Source: Alteriqipengyuania_B sp035481675 (lineage in GTDB: Bacteria > Pseudomonadota > Alphaproteobacteria > Sphingomonadales > Sphingomonadaceae). Taken from it: a DNA stretch of 64,000 nucleotides. The notes beneath the pieces were generated by a model. It ran no database searches, was not told the origin of the DNA, and worked only from the letters and a program-made list of their open reading frames with translations. Shown here piece by piece: positions 1 to 8,070 of the stretch (positions are counted from its first letter, which is position 1; each line of letters starts with the position of its first letter). The position numbers and the translations under genes were made by a program. The stretch spans positions 620,001-684,000 of the forward strand of contig NZ_JAYJJW010000001.1 in NCBI RefSeq assembly GCF_035481675.1, written 5' to 3'.

Positions 1-1163
1 TTGATCTGGCCGCAGTTGGTCGCAACCGCGAGGTCGGCGATCGTTGCGTCCTCGGTTTCGCCCGAACGGTGGCTCATCACCGCGGTATAGCCGGCGCGCT
101 GGGCGATGCTGACCGCGTTCAGGGTCTCGGTCAAAGTACCGATCTGGTTGACTTTCACCAGCAGGGAATTGGCCAGCCCCTTGTCGATGCCTTCACGAAG
201 CCGCGCCGGATTGGTCACGAAGAGGTCGTCGCCCACCAGCTGGACGTTCTTGCCGATTTTCTCGGTCAAAGCCTTCCAGCCCTCGAAGTCGTCCTCGCTC
301 ATGCCGTCCTCGATCGACCGGATCGGATAGGCGTCGGCGAGTTCGGCAAGGTAGCCTGCAAATGCGGCCGGATCGTGCGAGGCGCCCTCGCCTTTCAGGT
401 GGTACTTGCCGTCGCGGAAGAATTCGGTCGCCGCGCAATCGAGCGCGAGGACGATGTCCTTCCACGGCGTGAAGCCGGCCTGTTCGATCGCCTTCATGAT
501 CAGGTCCAGCGCTTCGCGCGTGCCGCCGATCTGCGGCGCGAAGCCGCCTTCGTCACCCACGGCGGTGGACAGGCCGGCCTGCGTCAGTTCCTTCTTCAAT
601 GTGTGGAAGACTTCCGCGCCCCAGCGAACCGCTTCGGCCAGGCTGCCGGCGCCGGTCGGCATGATCATGAATTCCTGAATATCGATCGCGTTGTCGGCAT
701 GCTCGCCGCCGTTGATGATGTTCATCATCGGCACGGGCAGCAAATGCGCGGACACGCCGCCGATGAAGGAATACAGCGGCAGGCCGCGGGCGTCCGCTGC
801 CGCCTTCGCCACCGCGAGGCTGGTGCCGAGGATCGCATTCGCGCCAAGGTTGCCCTTGTTGTCCGACCCGTCGAGCTCGATCATGGCGAGGTCGATTTCG
901 CGCTGGTCTTCGGCATCGAGGCCCATGATCCTCTCGGAGATGGCCTCGTTGACGGCCTTCACCGCCTTGAGCACGCCCTTGCCGAGATAGCGGTCGTCGT
1001 CGCCATCGCGCAGTTCCACCGCTTCATGCGCGCCGGTCGAGGCGCCCGACGGGACTGCCGCCCGGCCGAACGAGCCGTCTTCGAGCAATACGTCGACCTC
1101 CACCGTGGGATTGCCCCGGCTGTCGAGGATTTCGCGGGCGTGGATGTCGAGGATTGCGGTCAT
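1..1163 (-). CDS. eno: Enolase (phosphopyruvate hydratase), 3' end outside window
   Basis: Glycolytic enolase converts 2-phosphoglycerate to phosphoenolpyruvate in the cytoplasm and is also an RNA degradosome component in many bacteria. The reverse strand starts with ATG at 1163 and reads MTAILDIHAREILDSRGNP, the standard enolase N-terminus. The last codons in the window encode LVKVNQIGTLTET (with the catalytic lysine) and MSHRSGETED (the conserved His, Arg and Ser of the active site), ending at GQIK. About 387 codons are present. The family is usually near 425 residues, so roughly 40 C-terminal residues lie beyond position 1. There is no stop codon because the gene runs off the window, not because it is broken. 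A GGAG lies about 10 bases before the start. Identification is by strong family resemblance. Confidence 0.97.
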   Translation of the reverse strand, partial: MTAILDIHAREILDSRGNPTVEVDVLLEDGSFGRAAVPSGASTGAHEAVELRDGDDDRYLGKGVLKAVKAVNEAISERIMGLDAEDQREIDLAMIELDGSDNKGNLGANAILGTSLAVAKAAADARGLPLYSFIGGVSAHLLPVPMMNIINGGEHADNAIDIQEFMIMPTGAGSLAEAVRWGAEVFHTLKKELTQAGLSTAVGDEGGFAPQIGGTREALDLIMKAIEQAGFTPWKDIVLALDCAATEFFRDGKYHLKGEGASHDPAAFAGYLAELADAYPIRSIEDGMSEDDFEGWKALTEKIGKNVQLVGDDLFVTNPARLREGIDKGLANSLLVKVNQIGTLTETLNAVSIAQRAGYTAVMSHRSGETEDATIADLAVATNCGQI

Positions 1164-1231
1164 GGCGCGGGCATCTCCGTTGTGGTGTTTTGCGCCGTCT
1201 AGGGATCGGAACAATTCGTCGCAAGCGCCGT

Positions 1232-1240
1232 TGCTATAAT
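1232..1240 (+). promoter_or_regulatory. Candidate extended -10 promoter element for the 1316-3263 gene group
   Basis: TGCTATAAT, with TATAAT at 1235-1240, matches an extended -10 element on the forward strand about 75 bases before the ATG at 1316. The base run where a -35 box should sit (around 1212-1217, CAATTC) is weak. It would serve the four-gene envelope cassette. This is inference from motif and position only. Confidence 0.4.
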
Positions 1241-1315
1241 GACAACCGTCTGCGCGGGCCGCGCCCCGCAGCGCATACGAAAACAAGAACCCGTCAGGGA
1301 CGAAAGGATTACACA

Positions 1316-1867
1316 ATGGCCGATACCTCTGCGACCACCCCGAAAACACGCACCACCAAGGCCCCGAAGGTGGAAACCGTCGAAGCGACCAGCGTCGACA
1401 CGATGGCGGAAACCTCGCCCAACAAGGCAGAGGCCAAGGCCCGTTTTTCCAAGGCGATCGACGAAGCCAAGGCAGGCGCTGCCGCCCTTCGTGACGAAGC
1501 GAAGGTCCGCGCAGCGGGTTATCGCGAACAGGGCAAGTCGAAGAGCGGCGACCTGAGCGCCGAAGCGAAGACGAAGGCTCGCGGCCTCGCGCAGGACGGC
1601 AAGACTGCCGCGAGCGACGCCTTGTCCGGCCTTGGCCGACTGGTTTCCGAAAACGCCAGCGTGGTAGACGAGAAGCTCGGTGCGAAATACGGCGATTATG
1701 CCCGCTCTGCTTCGCGCAGCCTGCAGGAAACCTCCGCCAAGCTGGAGCAGAAGGAACTGGACGAGCTGGCCGAGGATGCCCGCGAATTCGTCCGCAAGAG
1801 CCCCGGCCTTGCAGTCGGTCTCGCCGCTTTCGGCGGTTACATGATCTCGCGCCTTTTCCGCCGTTAA
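1316..1867 (+). CDS. YqjD/DUF883-like or phasin-like helical protein with C-terminal membrane tail
   Basis: Protein of 183 residues, rich in Ala, Lys and Glu with almost no aromatic residues over the first 150, as expected for a long amphipathic helix or coiled coil. It ends in a short hydrophobic segment (GLAVGLAAFGGYMISRLF) followed by Arg-Arg. The order of Lys/Ala helices, then a KSPG-type turn, then a short membrane anchor ending in basic residues resembles the YqjD/ElaB (DUF883) family, whose E. coli members are inner-membrane tail-anchored and bind ribosomes. Phasins share a similar low-complexity helix. The ATG at 1316 was chosen over an upstream in-frame start at 1154 because the upstream part is low-quality and overlaps the enolase start. 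It is followed by three more small genes on the same strand, with a YqjE-like gene next, as in the enterobacterial yqjCDEK arrangement. Function not shown. Confidence 0.7.
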   Translation: MADTSATTPKTRTTKAPKVETVEATSVDTMAETSPNKAEAKARFSKAIDEAKAGAAALRDEAKVRAAGYREQGKSKSGDLSAEAKTKARGLAQDGKTAASDALSGLGRLVSENASVVDEKLGAKYGDYARSASRSLQETSAKLEQKELDELAEDAREFVRKSPGLAVGLAAFGGYMISRLFRR

Positions 1868-1886
1868 GCGGTTGGGCAACGAGGGC

Positions 1887-2324
1887 GTGGACCGACCACA
1901 GACCGACCAGATGAATGGAGAGCCCCTGCCTGAAACGGCGGGGGCTTCCCCTGTCTCCGCTTACGACGACGAAGCCGGCGACGGCAGCCACGACGGCTCG
2001 CTGTTCGACGATGTCAGCGCGTTGATTTCCGACGGCAAGACCTACCTTGACGCGGAGTTGCAGTACCAGAAAACCCGCGCACGCTATGCCGGCAAGCATT
2101 CGGGCCGGGCGGCTGTGTTCGGCCTGCTGGCAGTGCTCTGCCTTTTCTTCGGCCTTATCGGGCTGACCGTGGGAGGCGTCCTGCTCTTGATCCCCCGGAT
2201 CGGGCCGATTGGCGCAACGGCAGTCGTCGTGGCGGTATGGCTGGTGCTGTGTGCCATCTGCGGTTTCATCGCCGGCGGCCATGCTGCCCGCGTCTCCCGA
2301 GCCATATCGCAGGACAAGCCATGA
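1887..2324 (+). CDS. Phage holin family / YqjE-like (DUF1469) membrane protein
   Basis: About 145 residues. After an acidic N-terminal tail comes a segment with LFDDVSALISDGKTYLDAELQYQK, then two clear membrane helices: one around AAVFGLLAVLCLFFGLIGL and a second around GATAVVVAVWLVLCAICGF. This two-helix hairpin with a preceding amphipathic helix is the layout of the DUF1469/YqjE 'putative holin III' family, bacterial inner-membrane proteins of unknown role. The start is uncertain: TTG at 1872, GTG at 1887 and ATG at 1911 are all in frame. I favour GTG 1887 because GAGG lies a few bases upstream, although the spacing is short. It follows the DUF883-like gene by under 20 bases and overlaps the next gene by ATGA, so the cassette is probably co-transcribed. 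Confidence 0.75.
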   Translation: MDRPQTDQMNGEPLPETAGASPVSAYDDEAGDGSHDGSLFDDVSALISDGKTYLDAELQYQKTRARYAGKHSGRAAVFGLLAVLCLFFGLIGLTVGGVLLLIPRIGPIGATAVVVAVWLVLCAICGFIAGGHAARVSRAISQDKP

Positions 2325-2662
2325 CCCCGCTGGAAAGACAATTCGTCGAAGATCGCGCCATGCGCGATTCCGCAAAAGCGCTCTTTTCCGCCGACGTGGC
2401 CCAAGTCCGCAGCGATCTCGCCAACCGCGGCGTGGGTGAACGCATCGGCGCGCGTATCGGCGAAGGCGCGGTCGACATGGCCGACGAAGCGCTGGAAATG
2501 GCGGGAGACAACAAGGGCGTGATCGGTGCAGCCCTTGGCGCGCTGCTGCTGTACCTCTTCCGCAACCCACTCATCGACTGGCTATTCGGCGATGACGAAA
2601 GCGGATCGGACGAAGAGCGCGACGCGCGCGACGACGGGTGGGACGAAGCGGAACAATACTGA
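2321..2662 (+). CDS. Small membrane-tail protein of unknown function
   Basis: Protein of 113 residues starting at an ATG that shares the ATGA overlap with the stop of the previous gene, which suggests translational coupling. The first 70 residues are charged and helical (MTPLERQFVEDRAMRDSAKAL). Then comes one hydrophobic stretch, VIGAALGALLLYLFRNPLI, then a very acidic C-terminus rich in Asp and Glu. It looks like a single-pass inner-membrane protein with an acidic tail. I do not recognise a named family. By position it may correspond to the small accessory gene of yqjDE-type cassettes (YqjK-like), but that is inference from context only. Confidence 0.7.
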   Translation: MTPLERQFVEDRAMRDSAKALFSADVAQVRSDLANRGVGERIGARIGEGAVDMADEALEMAGDNKGVIGAALGALLLYLFRNPLIDWLFGDDESGSDEERDARDDGWDEAEQY

Positions 2663-2714
2663 CCGCGGGCGCATTGGTTTGGTAGATATCCCAAACACTT
2701 GCCCAGAGGACACC

Positions 2715-3263
2715 ATGAGCAACCTGACCGTAGTTTCCGACAACGACGCCGCCACCAACCAAGCCGCCATGACCGAAGAGGAAAAGCGCGAGGCAATCCG
2801 CGCGCGTATCGAAGCCGGCGAAGCCGACCTCGAGCGTCGGCAGGAAACCAGCTTCACCGACCAGCTGGCAGAAGCCCGCGATGCGGCGGTCGAGTACACC
2901 AAGAAGAACCCGTTGACCGTGGTAGCCGGTGCGGTTGTTGCCGGCATCGCCATCTCGGCGCTGTTCCGGAATTCGCCGACCCGCCGGGCGGGACGCCGCG
3001 GGGCCGCTCTGGCCGCACTCGCGGCCGATGCGGTCATGGAATATGGCGAAGCCGCCCTCGCCTCGATCAGCGAAGCCGGCCGCAGTGGCTTGCAGTCGCT
3101 CGATGATCTGGGTGATCGAGCGGGTTACGAAGCGCGTCACCTCGGCCGTGCCGCCAAGTTCCGGGCCGCCGACGCCAGCGATCGTTCGCGCCTGGTGGGC
3201 CGCCGCGCGATCAAGGGTTCGCGCCGTTCGATCGAACGCGCAGGTCGCTATTTCCAGCGCTGA
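2715..3263 (+). CDS. DUF883-like/YqjD-like protein with basic C-terminal region
   Basis: Protein of 182 residues. An acidic, helical N-terminus (EEEKREAIRARIEAGEADLE) leads to KKNPLTVVAGAVVAGIAISALF. That KNP-turn plus hydrophobic helix is typical of the anchor of YqjD/ElaB-type proteins. Unusually, the anchor is followed by about 85 further residues that become strongly basic (many Arg pairs) up to the C-terminus, rather than ending there. The ATG at 2715 has AGAGGA 6 bases upstream. This is the last gene of the four-gene cassette beginning at 1316, so the cassette has two anchored helical proteins flanking a holin-like protein. A role in envelope or ribosome tethering is only inferred from the family. 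Confidence 0.65.
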   Translation: MSNLTVVSDNDAATNQAAMTEEEKREAIRARIEAGEADLERRQETSFTDQLAEARDAAVEYTKKNPLTVVAGAVVAGIAISALFRNSPTRRAGRRGAALAALAADAVMEYGEAALASISEAGRSGLQSLDDLGDRAGYEARHLGRAAKFRAADASDRSRLVGRRAIKGSRRSIERAGRYFQR

Positions 3264-3378
3264 ACGCGCAGCCCGCGCGGGTTGACTGCAATCGAATTTC
3301 CCCGTCCGGGCCTTGCCTGCGGTGGGGAATTTCGTATGGCGCGCACTGAAACCAGATAACGGACAGGAAGGTGGCCCG

Positions 3379-3603
3379 ATGGCCGATCAGGAACTTTACC
3401 AGGTAATGGGCGGGCGCGTGAACGACCCGCGCGGCCACGACTTCAAGGATCCGGAAAGCATCCACGTGGTGGGCGTGTTCCGCAGTTACGACGACGCGGT
3501 CGAGGCATGGCGGGGCCAGGCCCAGCGTACAGTCGACGATGCGGAGATGAAATACGTCATCGTCCACTTGCACAAGTTGTTCGAACCGGACGTAAAGGTA
3601 TGA
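3379..3603 (+). CDS. DUF4170 domain-containing protein
   Basis: Protein of 74 residues: an N-terminal ELYQVMGGRV strand, then HVVGVFRSYDDAVEAWRGQAQRT and a C-terminal strand (MKYVIVHLHKLFEP). This short alpha/beta protein matches the DUF4170 family, small soluble proteins found widely in alphaproteobacteria, with no known role. GGAAGGTGG lies just before the ATG. The gene stands alone between the membrane cassette and a strong terminator that begins about 20 bases after its stop. Family assignment is from recall of the pattern and length; function is unknown. Confidence 0.8.
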   Translation: MADQELYQVMGGRVNDPRGHDFKDPESIHVVGVFRSYDDAVEAWRGQAQRTVDDAEMKYVIVHLHKLFEPDVKV

Positions 3604-3623
3604 CCGCCCAGCCAGCGGATACG

Positions 3624-3660
3624 AAAAAGGGCTGCCGGATCGCTTCCGGCAGCCCTTTTT
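3624..3660. terminator. Bidirectional rho-independent terminator between DUF4170 gene and greA
   Basis: A perfect 11-base stem (3629-3639 with 3645-3655, GGGCTGCCGGA and its complement), a 5-base loop TCGCT, and flanking A5 (3624-3628) and T5 (3656-3660). The A and T runs make it work in both directions, ending the forward DUF4170 transcript and the reverse greA transcript. Confidence 0.92.
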
Positions 3661-3681
3661 GTTTGCCCAGGGGCTGGTGCC

Positions 3682-4149
3682 TCAGATGAATTCGATCTTC
3701 TTGACGAGATAGAACTTGTCCCCGCTCGGCACGGTCACTTCGATCTCGTCGCCGACTTGCCGGGTAATGAGCGCGCGGCCCAGCGGCGAGCTGTAGCTGA
3801 TGCGCCCCTTCTTCGCGTCGGCCTCGGTCTGGCCGACGATCTGGTACTTAACCGGCTTGTCGTCTTCGTCCAGCAGGGTGACGGTGGCGCCGAACACGAT
3901 CTTGTCGCCCGAAAGGGAAGTCGGGTCGATGATCTGCGCCCGGCTGACACGGTCTTCCAGGTCGCCGATCATGGCTTCGACCTGGCCCTGGCGTTCCTTC
4001 GCGGCATGGTATTCCGCGTTTTCGGAGAGGTCGCCATGCGCGCGCGCTTCCTCGATCGCGTCGACGATTTTCGGACGTTCGGCGCGCAGCGCCTTCAGTT
4101 CGGCGGTGATCTGCTCATACCCTTCGGCGAGCATCGGCACTTTTTCCAT
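3682..4149 (-). CDS. greA: Transcription elongation factor GreA
   Basis: GreA rescues backtracked RNA polymerase by stimulating transcript cleavage. The 155 residues match the family length (about 158). The N-terminal coiled coil includes ELKALRAERPKIVDAIEEA and the DLSENAEYHAAKE segment, with the acidic tip (Asp/Glu) that reaches into the polymerase secondary channel. The C-terminal FKBP-like domain contains FGATVTLLDEDD, ISYSSPLGRALI and the closing VTVPSGDKFYLVKKIEF. It lies 102 bases downstream of carB on the same strand and ends at the bidirectional terminator, so it may be transcribed partly with carB or from its own promoter in the gap. Confidence 0.97.
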   Translation of the reverse strand: MEKVPMLAEGYEQITAELKALRAERPKIVDAIEEARAHGDLSENAEYHAAKERQGQVEAMIGDLEDRVSRAQIIDPTSLSGDKIVFGATVTLLDEDDKPVKYQIVGQTEADAKKGRISYSSPLGRALITRQVGDEIEVTVPSGDKFYLVKKIEFI

Positions 4150-4251
4150 GGTCCGTCTTTCTCTCTCGCTCCCCGCACAACCGTGTCAAAACCGCCCTGC
4201 CCGCTCCCATGAAGGGTGCGGCCCTGTGGTCCGGTCTGTCGGGGAAAATCT

Positions 4252-7200
4252 CTATCCGTCGGTGCTGTAATAGTCCTGAAGCGGCCGGACTTCAAGCTGG
4301 CCGTCGCGCGCGGCGGCGATGGCCTGCACCGCGGCTGCGCTGGCAGCCGCGGTCGTGTAGTACGGAACCTTGCTGTCGAGTGCGCTGGCGCGGATCGACT
4401 GGGAGTCCTTCAGCGACTGCCAGCCTTCGGTCGTGTTGATGATCAGCGCCACTTCGCCGTCGATGATGCGGTCGACGATATGGGGCCGCCCTTCGGCCAC
4501 CTTGTTGACCCGCGTTACGGACAGACCCGCCTGCGCGAGGAAGCTTTGCGTGCCGCCTGTTGCTATCACATCGAAACCAAGCAATATCAATGACTTGACG
4601 GGCTCAAGGATCACCTGCTTGTCGCTATCCTTGACCGACACGAACACGGTGCCGCTTGTCGGCAGGATCATGCCCGCCCCGATCTGCGACTTGCGGAACG
4701 CGGTGGGGAAATCGCGGTCGATCCCCATCACCTCGCCGGTGGAGCGCATTTCGGGCGAGAGCACCGGGTCGCTGCCGGGGAAGCGGGCGAAGGGGAAGAC
4801 CGCTTCCTTCACCGCCATGTAGTCGAGCTCGCGGCGCACGGCGGGGAATTCCGACAATTTCTTGCCCGCCATAATCCGCGCGGCCCACTTGGCGATGGGC
4901 TGGCCGATGGCCTTGGCGACGAAGGGCACCGTGCGGCTCGCGCGCGGGTTGACCTCGATCAGGTAGACCTCGCCATCCTTCACCGCGAACTGCACGTTCA
5001 TCAGCCCGACCACGCCGAGCTCGATGGCAAGCGCCTCTGCCTGGCGTTCCATTTCCTCGACGATTTCGGCGGGCAGGCTGTAGGGCGGGATGGTGCAGGC
5101 GCTGTCGCCCGAGTGCACGCCCGCTTCCTCGATATGCTGCATCACGCCCGCGATGCGAACCTCGCTGCCGTCGCAAAGCACGTCGACATCGCATTCGATG
5201 GCGTCGCGCAAATACTGGTCCACCAGCACCGGACTGTCGCCCGACACGTTGACCGCATTCTCGATATAGTCGTCGAGCTGCGGTTCGCTGTCGACCACCT
5301 CCATCGCGCGGCCGCCGAGGACATAGGACGGGCGCAGCAGCACGGGATAGCCGATCCGCGCGGCCGCCGCGGCGGCTTCGTCGCGGCTGCGGGCAATGCC
5401 GTTGGCAGGCTGTTTCAGCTTCAGCTTGTTGACCAGCTTGGCGAAGCGTTCGCGGTCTTCGGCCAGGTCGATGGCGTCGGGGCTAGTGCCTAGGATCGGG
5501 ATCCCCGCATCTTCCAGCGCCTGCGCCAGCTTCAGCGGCGTCTGACCGCCGAACTGCACGATCACGCCGGCAAGCTCGCCCTTCGACATCTCCACGCGCA
5601 GGATTTCCAGCACGTCCTCGTCCGTCAGCGGCTCGAAATAGAGGCGGTCGGAGGTGTCGTAATCGGTGGAGACGGTTTCCGGGTTGCAATTGACCATGAT
5701 GGTCTCGAACCCGTCTTCCTCCAGCGCGAAACAGGCGTGGACGCAGCAGTAATCGAACTCGATGCCCTGCCCGATCCGGTTCGGGCCGCCACCCAGGATG
5801 ACCACTTTCTTGCAGTCGCTCGGGTTCGCCTCGTCCTCTGCCTCCCCGAAGGACGGCGCTTCGTAGGTCGAGTACATGTAGGGCGTGATCGCTTCGAACT
5901 CGGCGGCGCAGCTGTCGATGCGCTTGAACACGGGCAGCACGCCCAGCTTGTAGCGCAGCTTGCGCACTTCCTCTGCGCTGGTGGCGCCGGCCATGGCGCG
6001 CAAGGCATCGTGCAGCAGCCCGCTGCGCTTCGCCTGCGTTTCCGCGAGGCCCCCCGCAACACCGACGGAGCGCACGGCCAGCGTGGCGAGGCGGCGGTCC
6101 GAAAAGCCCATGGATTTCAGGCGGCGCACTTCCTCCGCCGTGTTCGGCAGGCCGTTATGCGCAATCATCCGCTCTTCGTAGATGATCGCCTCGATCTGGC
6201 GCAGAAACCACGGGTCGTAATGGGTGACCGCGTGGATTTCATCGAGCGTCAGCCCTTCGCGGAAAGCCTGTGCGACATTGAGGAGGCGGTCGGGCGTCGC
6301 TTTCGAAAGCGCGGCGGTGATGACCTCGCGGCTCGTGCCCTCCAACTTCAGCACCCGGTTGAACCCGTCGAGCCCGGTTTCGAGGCCGCGCAGCGCCTTC
6401 TGCATCGATTCCTGGAAGTTGCGGCCGATGGCCATGACTTCGCCGACCGACTTCATCGCGGTGGATAGCTCGTTCTTCGATCCCTTGAACTTCTCGAAGG
6501 CGAAGCGCGGGATCTTGGTCACGACATAGTCGATGGTGGGCTCGAAACTGGCCGGCGTGGCGCCCGTGATCTCGTTGGTGATTTCGTCCAGCGTGTATCC
6601 GACGGCCAGCTTCGCCGCGACGCGCGCGATGGGAAAGCCGGTGGCCTTGGATGCGAGCGCGGAAGAGCGCGAGACGCGCGGGTTCATCTCGATCACGATC
6701 AGGCGGCCATCCTTGGGATTGACTGCGAATTGTACGTTCGAACCGCCTGTTTCCACGCCGATTTCGCGCAGCACCTTGATGCTGGCGGTCCGCATGATCT
6801 GGTATTCCTTGTCGGTCAGCGTCAGCGCCGGCGCGACGGTGATGGAATCGCCGGTGTGGACGCCCATCGGATCGACATTCTCGATCGAGCACACGATGAT
6901 GCAGTTGTCGTTGCGATCCCGCACGACCTCCATCTCGTATTCCTTCCAGCCGAGGAGCGATTCCTCGATCAGGACTTCGGTGGTGGGGCTGGCGTCGAGC
7001 CCGCCGCGTACGATGCTTTCGAACTCGGCCCGGTTGTATGCCACGCCGCCGCCGGTCCCGCCAAGCGTGAAGCTGGGCCGGATGATGGAGGGAAGGCCTG
7101 TCCTTTCAAGCACTTCGAAGGCTTCTTCGACAGAGTGTGCGATGCCGCTGCGTGCGCTTTCCAGCCCGATTTTGTCCATCGCCACGCGGAATTTCTGGCG

Positions 7201-7584
7201 GTCTTCGGCCTTGTCGATGGCTTCGGCATCGGCGCCGATCATCTGCACGCCCAGCCGTTCCAGCGTGCCGTCGTTGAACAGCGCCAGCGCGCAGTTGAGC
7301 GCCGTCTGCCCGCCCATCGTGGGCAGGACCGCGTCGGGCCGCTCCTTCTCGATGATCTTGGCGACGATTTCCGGCGTGATCGGCTCGACATAGGTCGCGT
7401 CGGCAAACTCCGGATCGGTCATGATCGTGGCGGGGTTGGAGTTGACCAGGATCACCCGGTACCCCTCCTCCTTCAGCGCCTTGATGGCCTGCGTGCCGGA
7501 GTAATCGAACTCGCACGCCTGCCCGATAACGATAGGCCCCGCGCCGATCACGAGGATGGAGGAAATGTCAGTGCGTTTGGGCAT
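4252..7584 (-). CDS. carB: Carbamoyl-phosphate synthase large subunit
   Basis: CarB makes carbamoyl phosphate from ammonia (supplied by CarA), bicarbonate and two ATP for pyrimidine and arginine synthesis. The 1110-residue protein shows both halves of the internal duplication: GAGPIVIGQACEFDYSG near residue 14 and GGGPNRIGQGIEFDYCC near residue 595. Each begins a pre-ATP-grasp plus ATP-grasp unit, including NPRVSRSSALASKATGFPIA and NPRASRTVPFVAKAIGQPIA. The C-terminal MGS-like allosteric domain contains the VIATGGTQSFLAQAGL stretch. Start ATG 7584 (MPKRTDISSILVIGAGP). Unusually, it is not directly behind carA: a DUF559 gene, hairpin repeats and a second, degenerate copy of its own first 40 or so bases lie in between. 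Length and motifs are intact. Confidence 0.98.
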   Translation of the reverse strand: MPKRTDISSILVIGAGPIVIGQACEFDYSGTQAIKALKEEGYRVILVNSNPATIMTDPEFADATYVEPITPEIVAKIIEKERPDAVLPTMGGQTALNCALALFNDGTLERLGVQMIGADAEAIDKAEDRQKFRVAMDKIGLESARSGIAHSVEEAFEVLERTGLPSIIRPSFTLGGTGGGVAYNRAEFESIVRGGLDASPTTEVLIEESLLGWKEYEMEVVRDRNDNCIIVCSIENVDPMGVHTGDSITVAPALTLTDKEYQIMRTASIKVLREIGVETGGSNVQFAVNPKDGRLIVIEMNPRVSRSSALASKATGFPIARVAAKLAVGYTLDEITNEITGATPASFEPTIDYVVTKIPRFAFEKFKGSKNELSTAMKSVGEVMAIGRNFQESMQKALRGLETGLDGFNRVLKLEGTSREVITAALSKATPDRLLNVAQAFREGLTLDEIHAVTHYDPWFLRQIEAIIYEERMIAHNGLPNTAEEVRRLKSMGFSDRRLATLAVRSVGVAGGLAETQAKRSGLLHDALRAMAGATSAEEVRKLRYKLGVLPVFKRIDSCAAEFEAITPYMYSTYEAPSFGEAEDEANPSDCKKVVILGGGPNRIGQGIEFDYCCVHACFALEEDGFETIMVNCNPETVSTDYDTSDRLYFEPLTDEDVLEILRVEMSKGELAGVIVQFGGQTPLKLAQALEDAGIPILGTSPDAIDLAEDRERFAKLVNKLKLKQPANGIARSRDEAAAAAARIGYPVLLRPSYVLGGRAMEVVDSEPQLDDYIENAVNVSGDSPVLVDQYLRDAIECDVDVLCDGSEVRIAGVMQHIEEAGVHSGDSACTIPPYSLPAEIVEEMERQAEALAIELGVVGLMNVQFAVKDGEVYLIEVNPRASRTVPFVAKAIGQPIAKWAARIMAGKKLSEFPAVRRELDYMAVKEAVFPFARFPGSDPVLSPEMRSTGEVMGIDRDFPTAFRKSQIGAGMILPTSGTVFVSVKDSDKQVILEPVKSLILLGFDVIATGGTQSFLAQAGLSVTRVNKVAEGRPHIVDRIIDGEVALIINTTEGWQSLKDSQSIRASALDSKVPYYTTAAASAAAVQAIAAARDGQLEVRPLQDYYSTDG

Positions 7585-7604
7585 TCAGGCAGCTTTCGTG
7601 ATAC

Positions 7605-7650
7605 GAAACTCCCTTCCCTTGAGGGAAGGGTCGGGGATGGGTGTACGGCG
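7605..7650 (+). repeat. GC-rich hairpin repeat, copy A (left edge of DUF559 unit)
   Basis: CCCTTCCC-TTGA-GGGAAGGG (7611-7630) is a perfect 8-base stem, followed by TCGGGGATGGGTGTACGGCG. The same order of hairpin then G-rich tail recurs at 8001-8048 (same orientation) and, inverted, at 8071-8118. It lies 20 bases upstream of the carB start, just before the DUF559 reading frame. Confidence 0.85.
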
Positions 7651-7998
7651 TTGGCTGAAAAGAGACTGACCGCAACCGCGCGCAATCTGCGGCGCGACAT
7701 GACGGACGCCGAGAGAAAGCTGTGGCAGCACTTGCGTGCGAGCCAGCTCGGCGTGAAATTCACGCGGCAATTCCCGGTCGGGGGATACATCGTCGACTTC
7801 GCCTGCCGCAGCCTCAGGCTCGCGATCGAATGCGACGGCGGGCAGCATTCGCGCGAAAGTGACGCCGCGCGAACGGAGGTGATCGAAGCCCACGGCTACC
7901 GCGTCATCCGCTTCTGGAATCACGACATTAACGAAAATCCGGACGGCGTGTTGGCGATGATTGCTGCCGAGATCGAACTCGCGCGCAACCAGCGATGA
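7651..7998 (+). CDS. DUF559 domain protein (Vsr-like / restriction-endonuclease-fold)
   Basis: A 115-residue protein oriented opposite to carA and carB. It matches DUF559: LRRDMTDAERKLWQHLR near residues 13-29, then the core GGYIVDF, LAIECDGGQHSRES and GYRVIRFWNHDI. Asp49, Glu60 and Asp62, with the ECDGGQH run, form the presumed PD-(D/E)xK nuclease centre, related to Vsr mismatch endonucleases. No activity is established for the family, as far as I know. The likely start is TTG 7651; ATG 7699 is the alternative and would remove part of the family's N-terminal helix. It is bracketed by hairpin repeats A on the left and B plus inverted C on the right, and sits between the two parts of the carAB operon, so it looks like a small inserted unit. 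Confidence 0.8.
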   Translation: MAEKRLTATARNLRRDMTDAERKLWQHLRASQLGVKFTRQFPVGGYIVDFACRSLRLAIECDGGQHSRESDAARTEVIEAHGYRVIRFWNHDINENPDGVLAMIAAEIELARNQR

Positions 7999-8000
7999 CG

Positions 8001-8048
8001 ACCTCCCCTTCCTTGGAGGGAAGGGGTCGGGGGATGGGTGTACAACGC
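8001..8048 (+). repeat. GC-rich hairpin repeat, copy B
   Basis: CCCCTTCC (8005-8012) and GGAAGGGG (8019-8026) form a hairpin, followed by TCGGGGGATGGGTGTACAACG. It has the same orientation as copy A and starts 3 bases after the DUF559 stop codon. Confidence 0.85.
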
Positions 8049-8070
8049 CTGCGATGTCGTCTTGCCCCAT

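Noticed and set aside
69..1202. A long forward frame across the enolase gene
   Set aside because: Enolase is clear on the reverse strand with active-site motifs; the forward frame has no recognisable domain.
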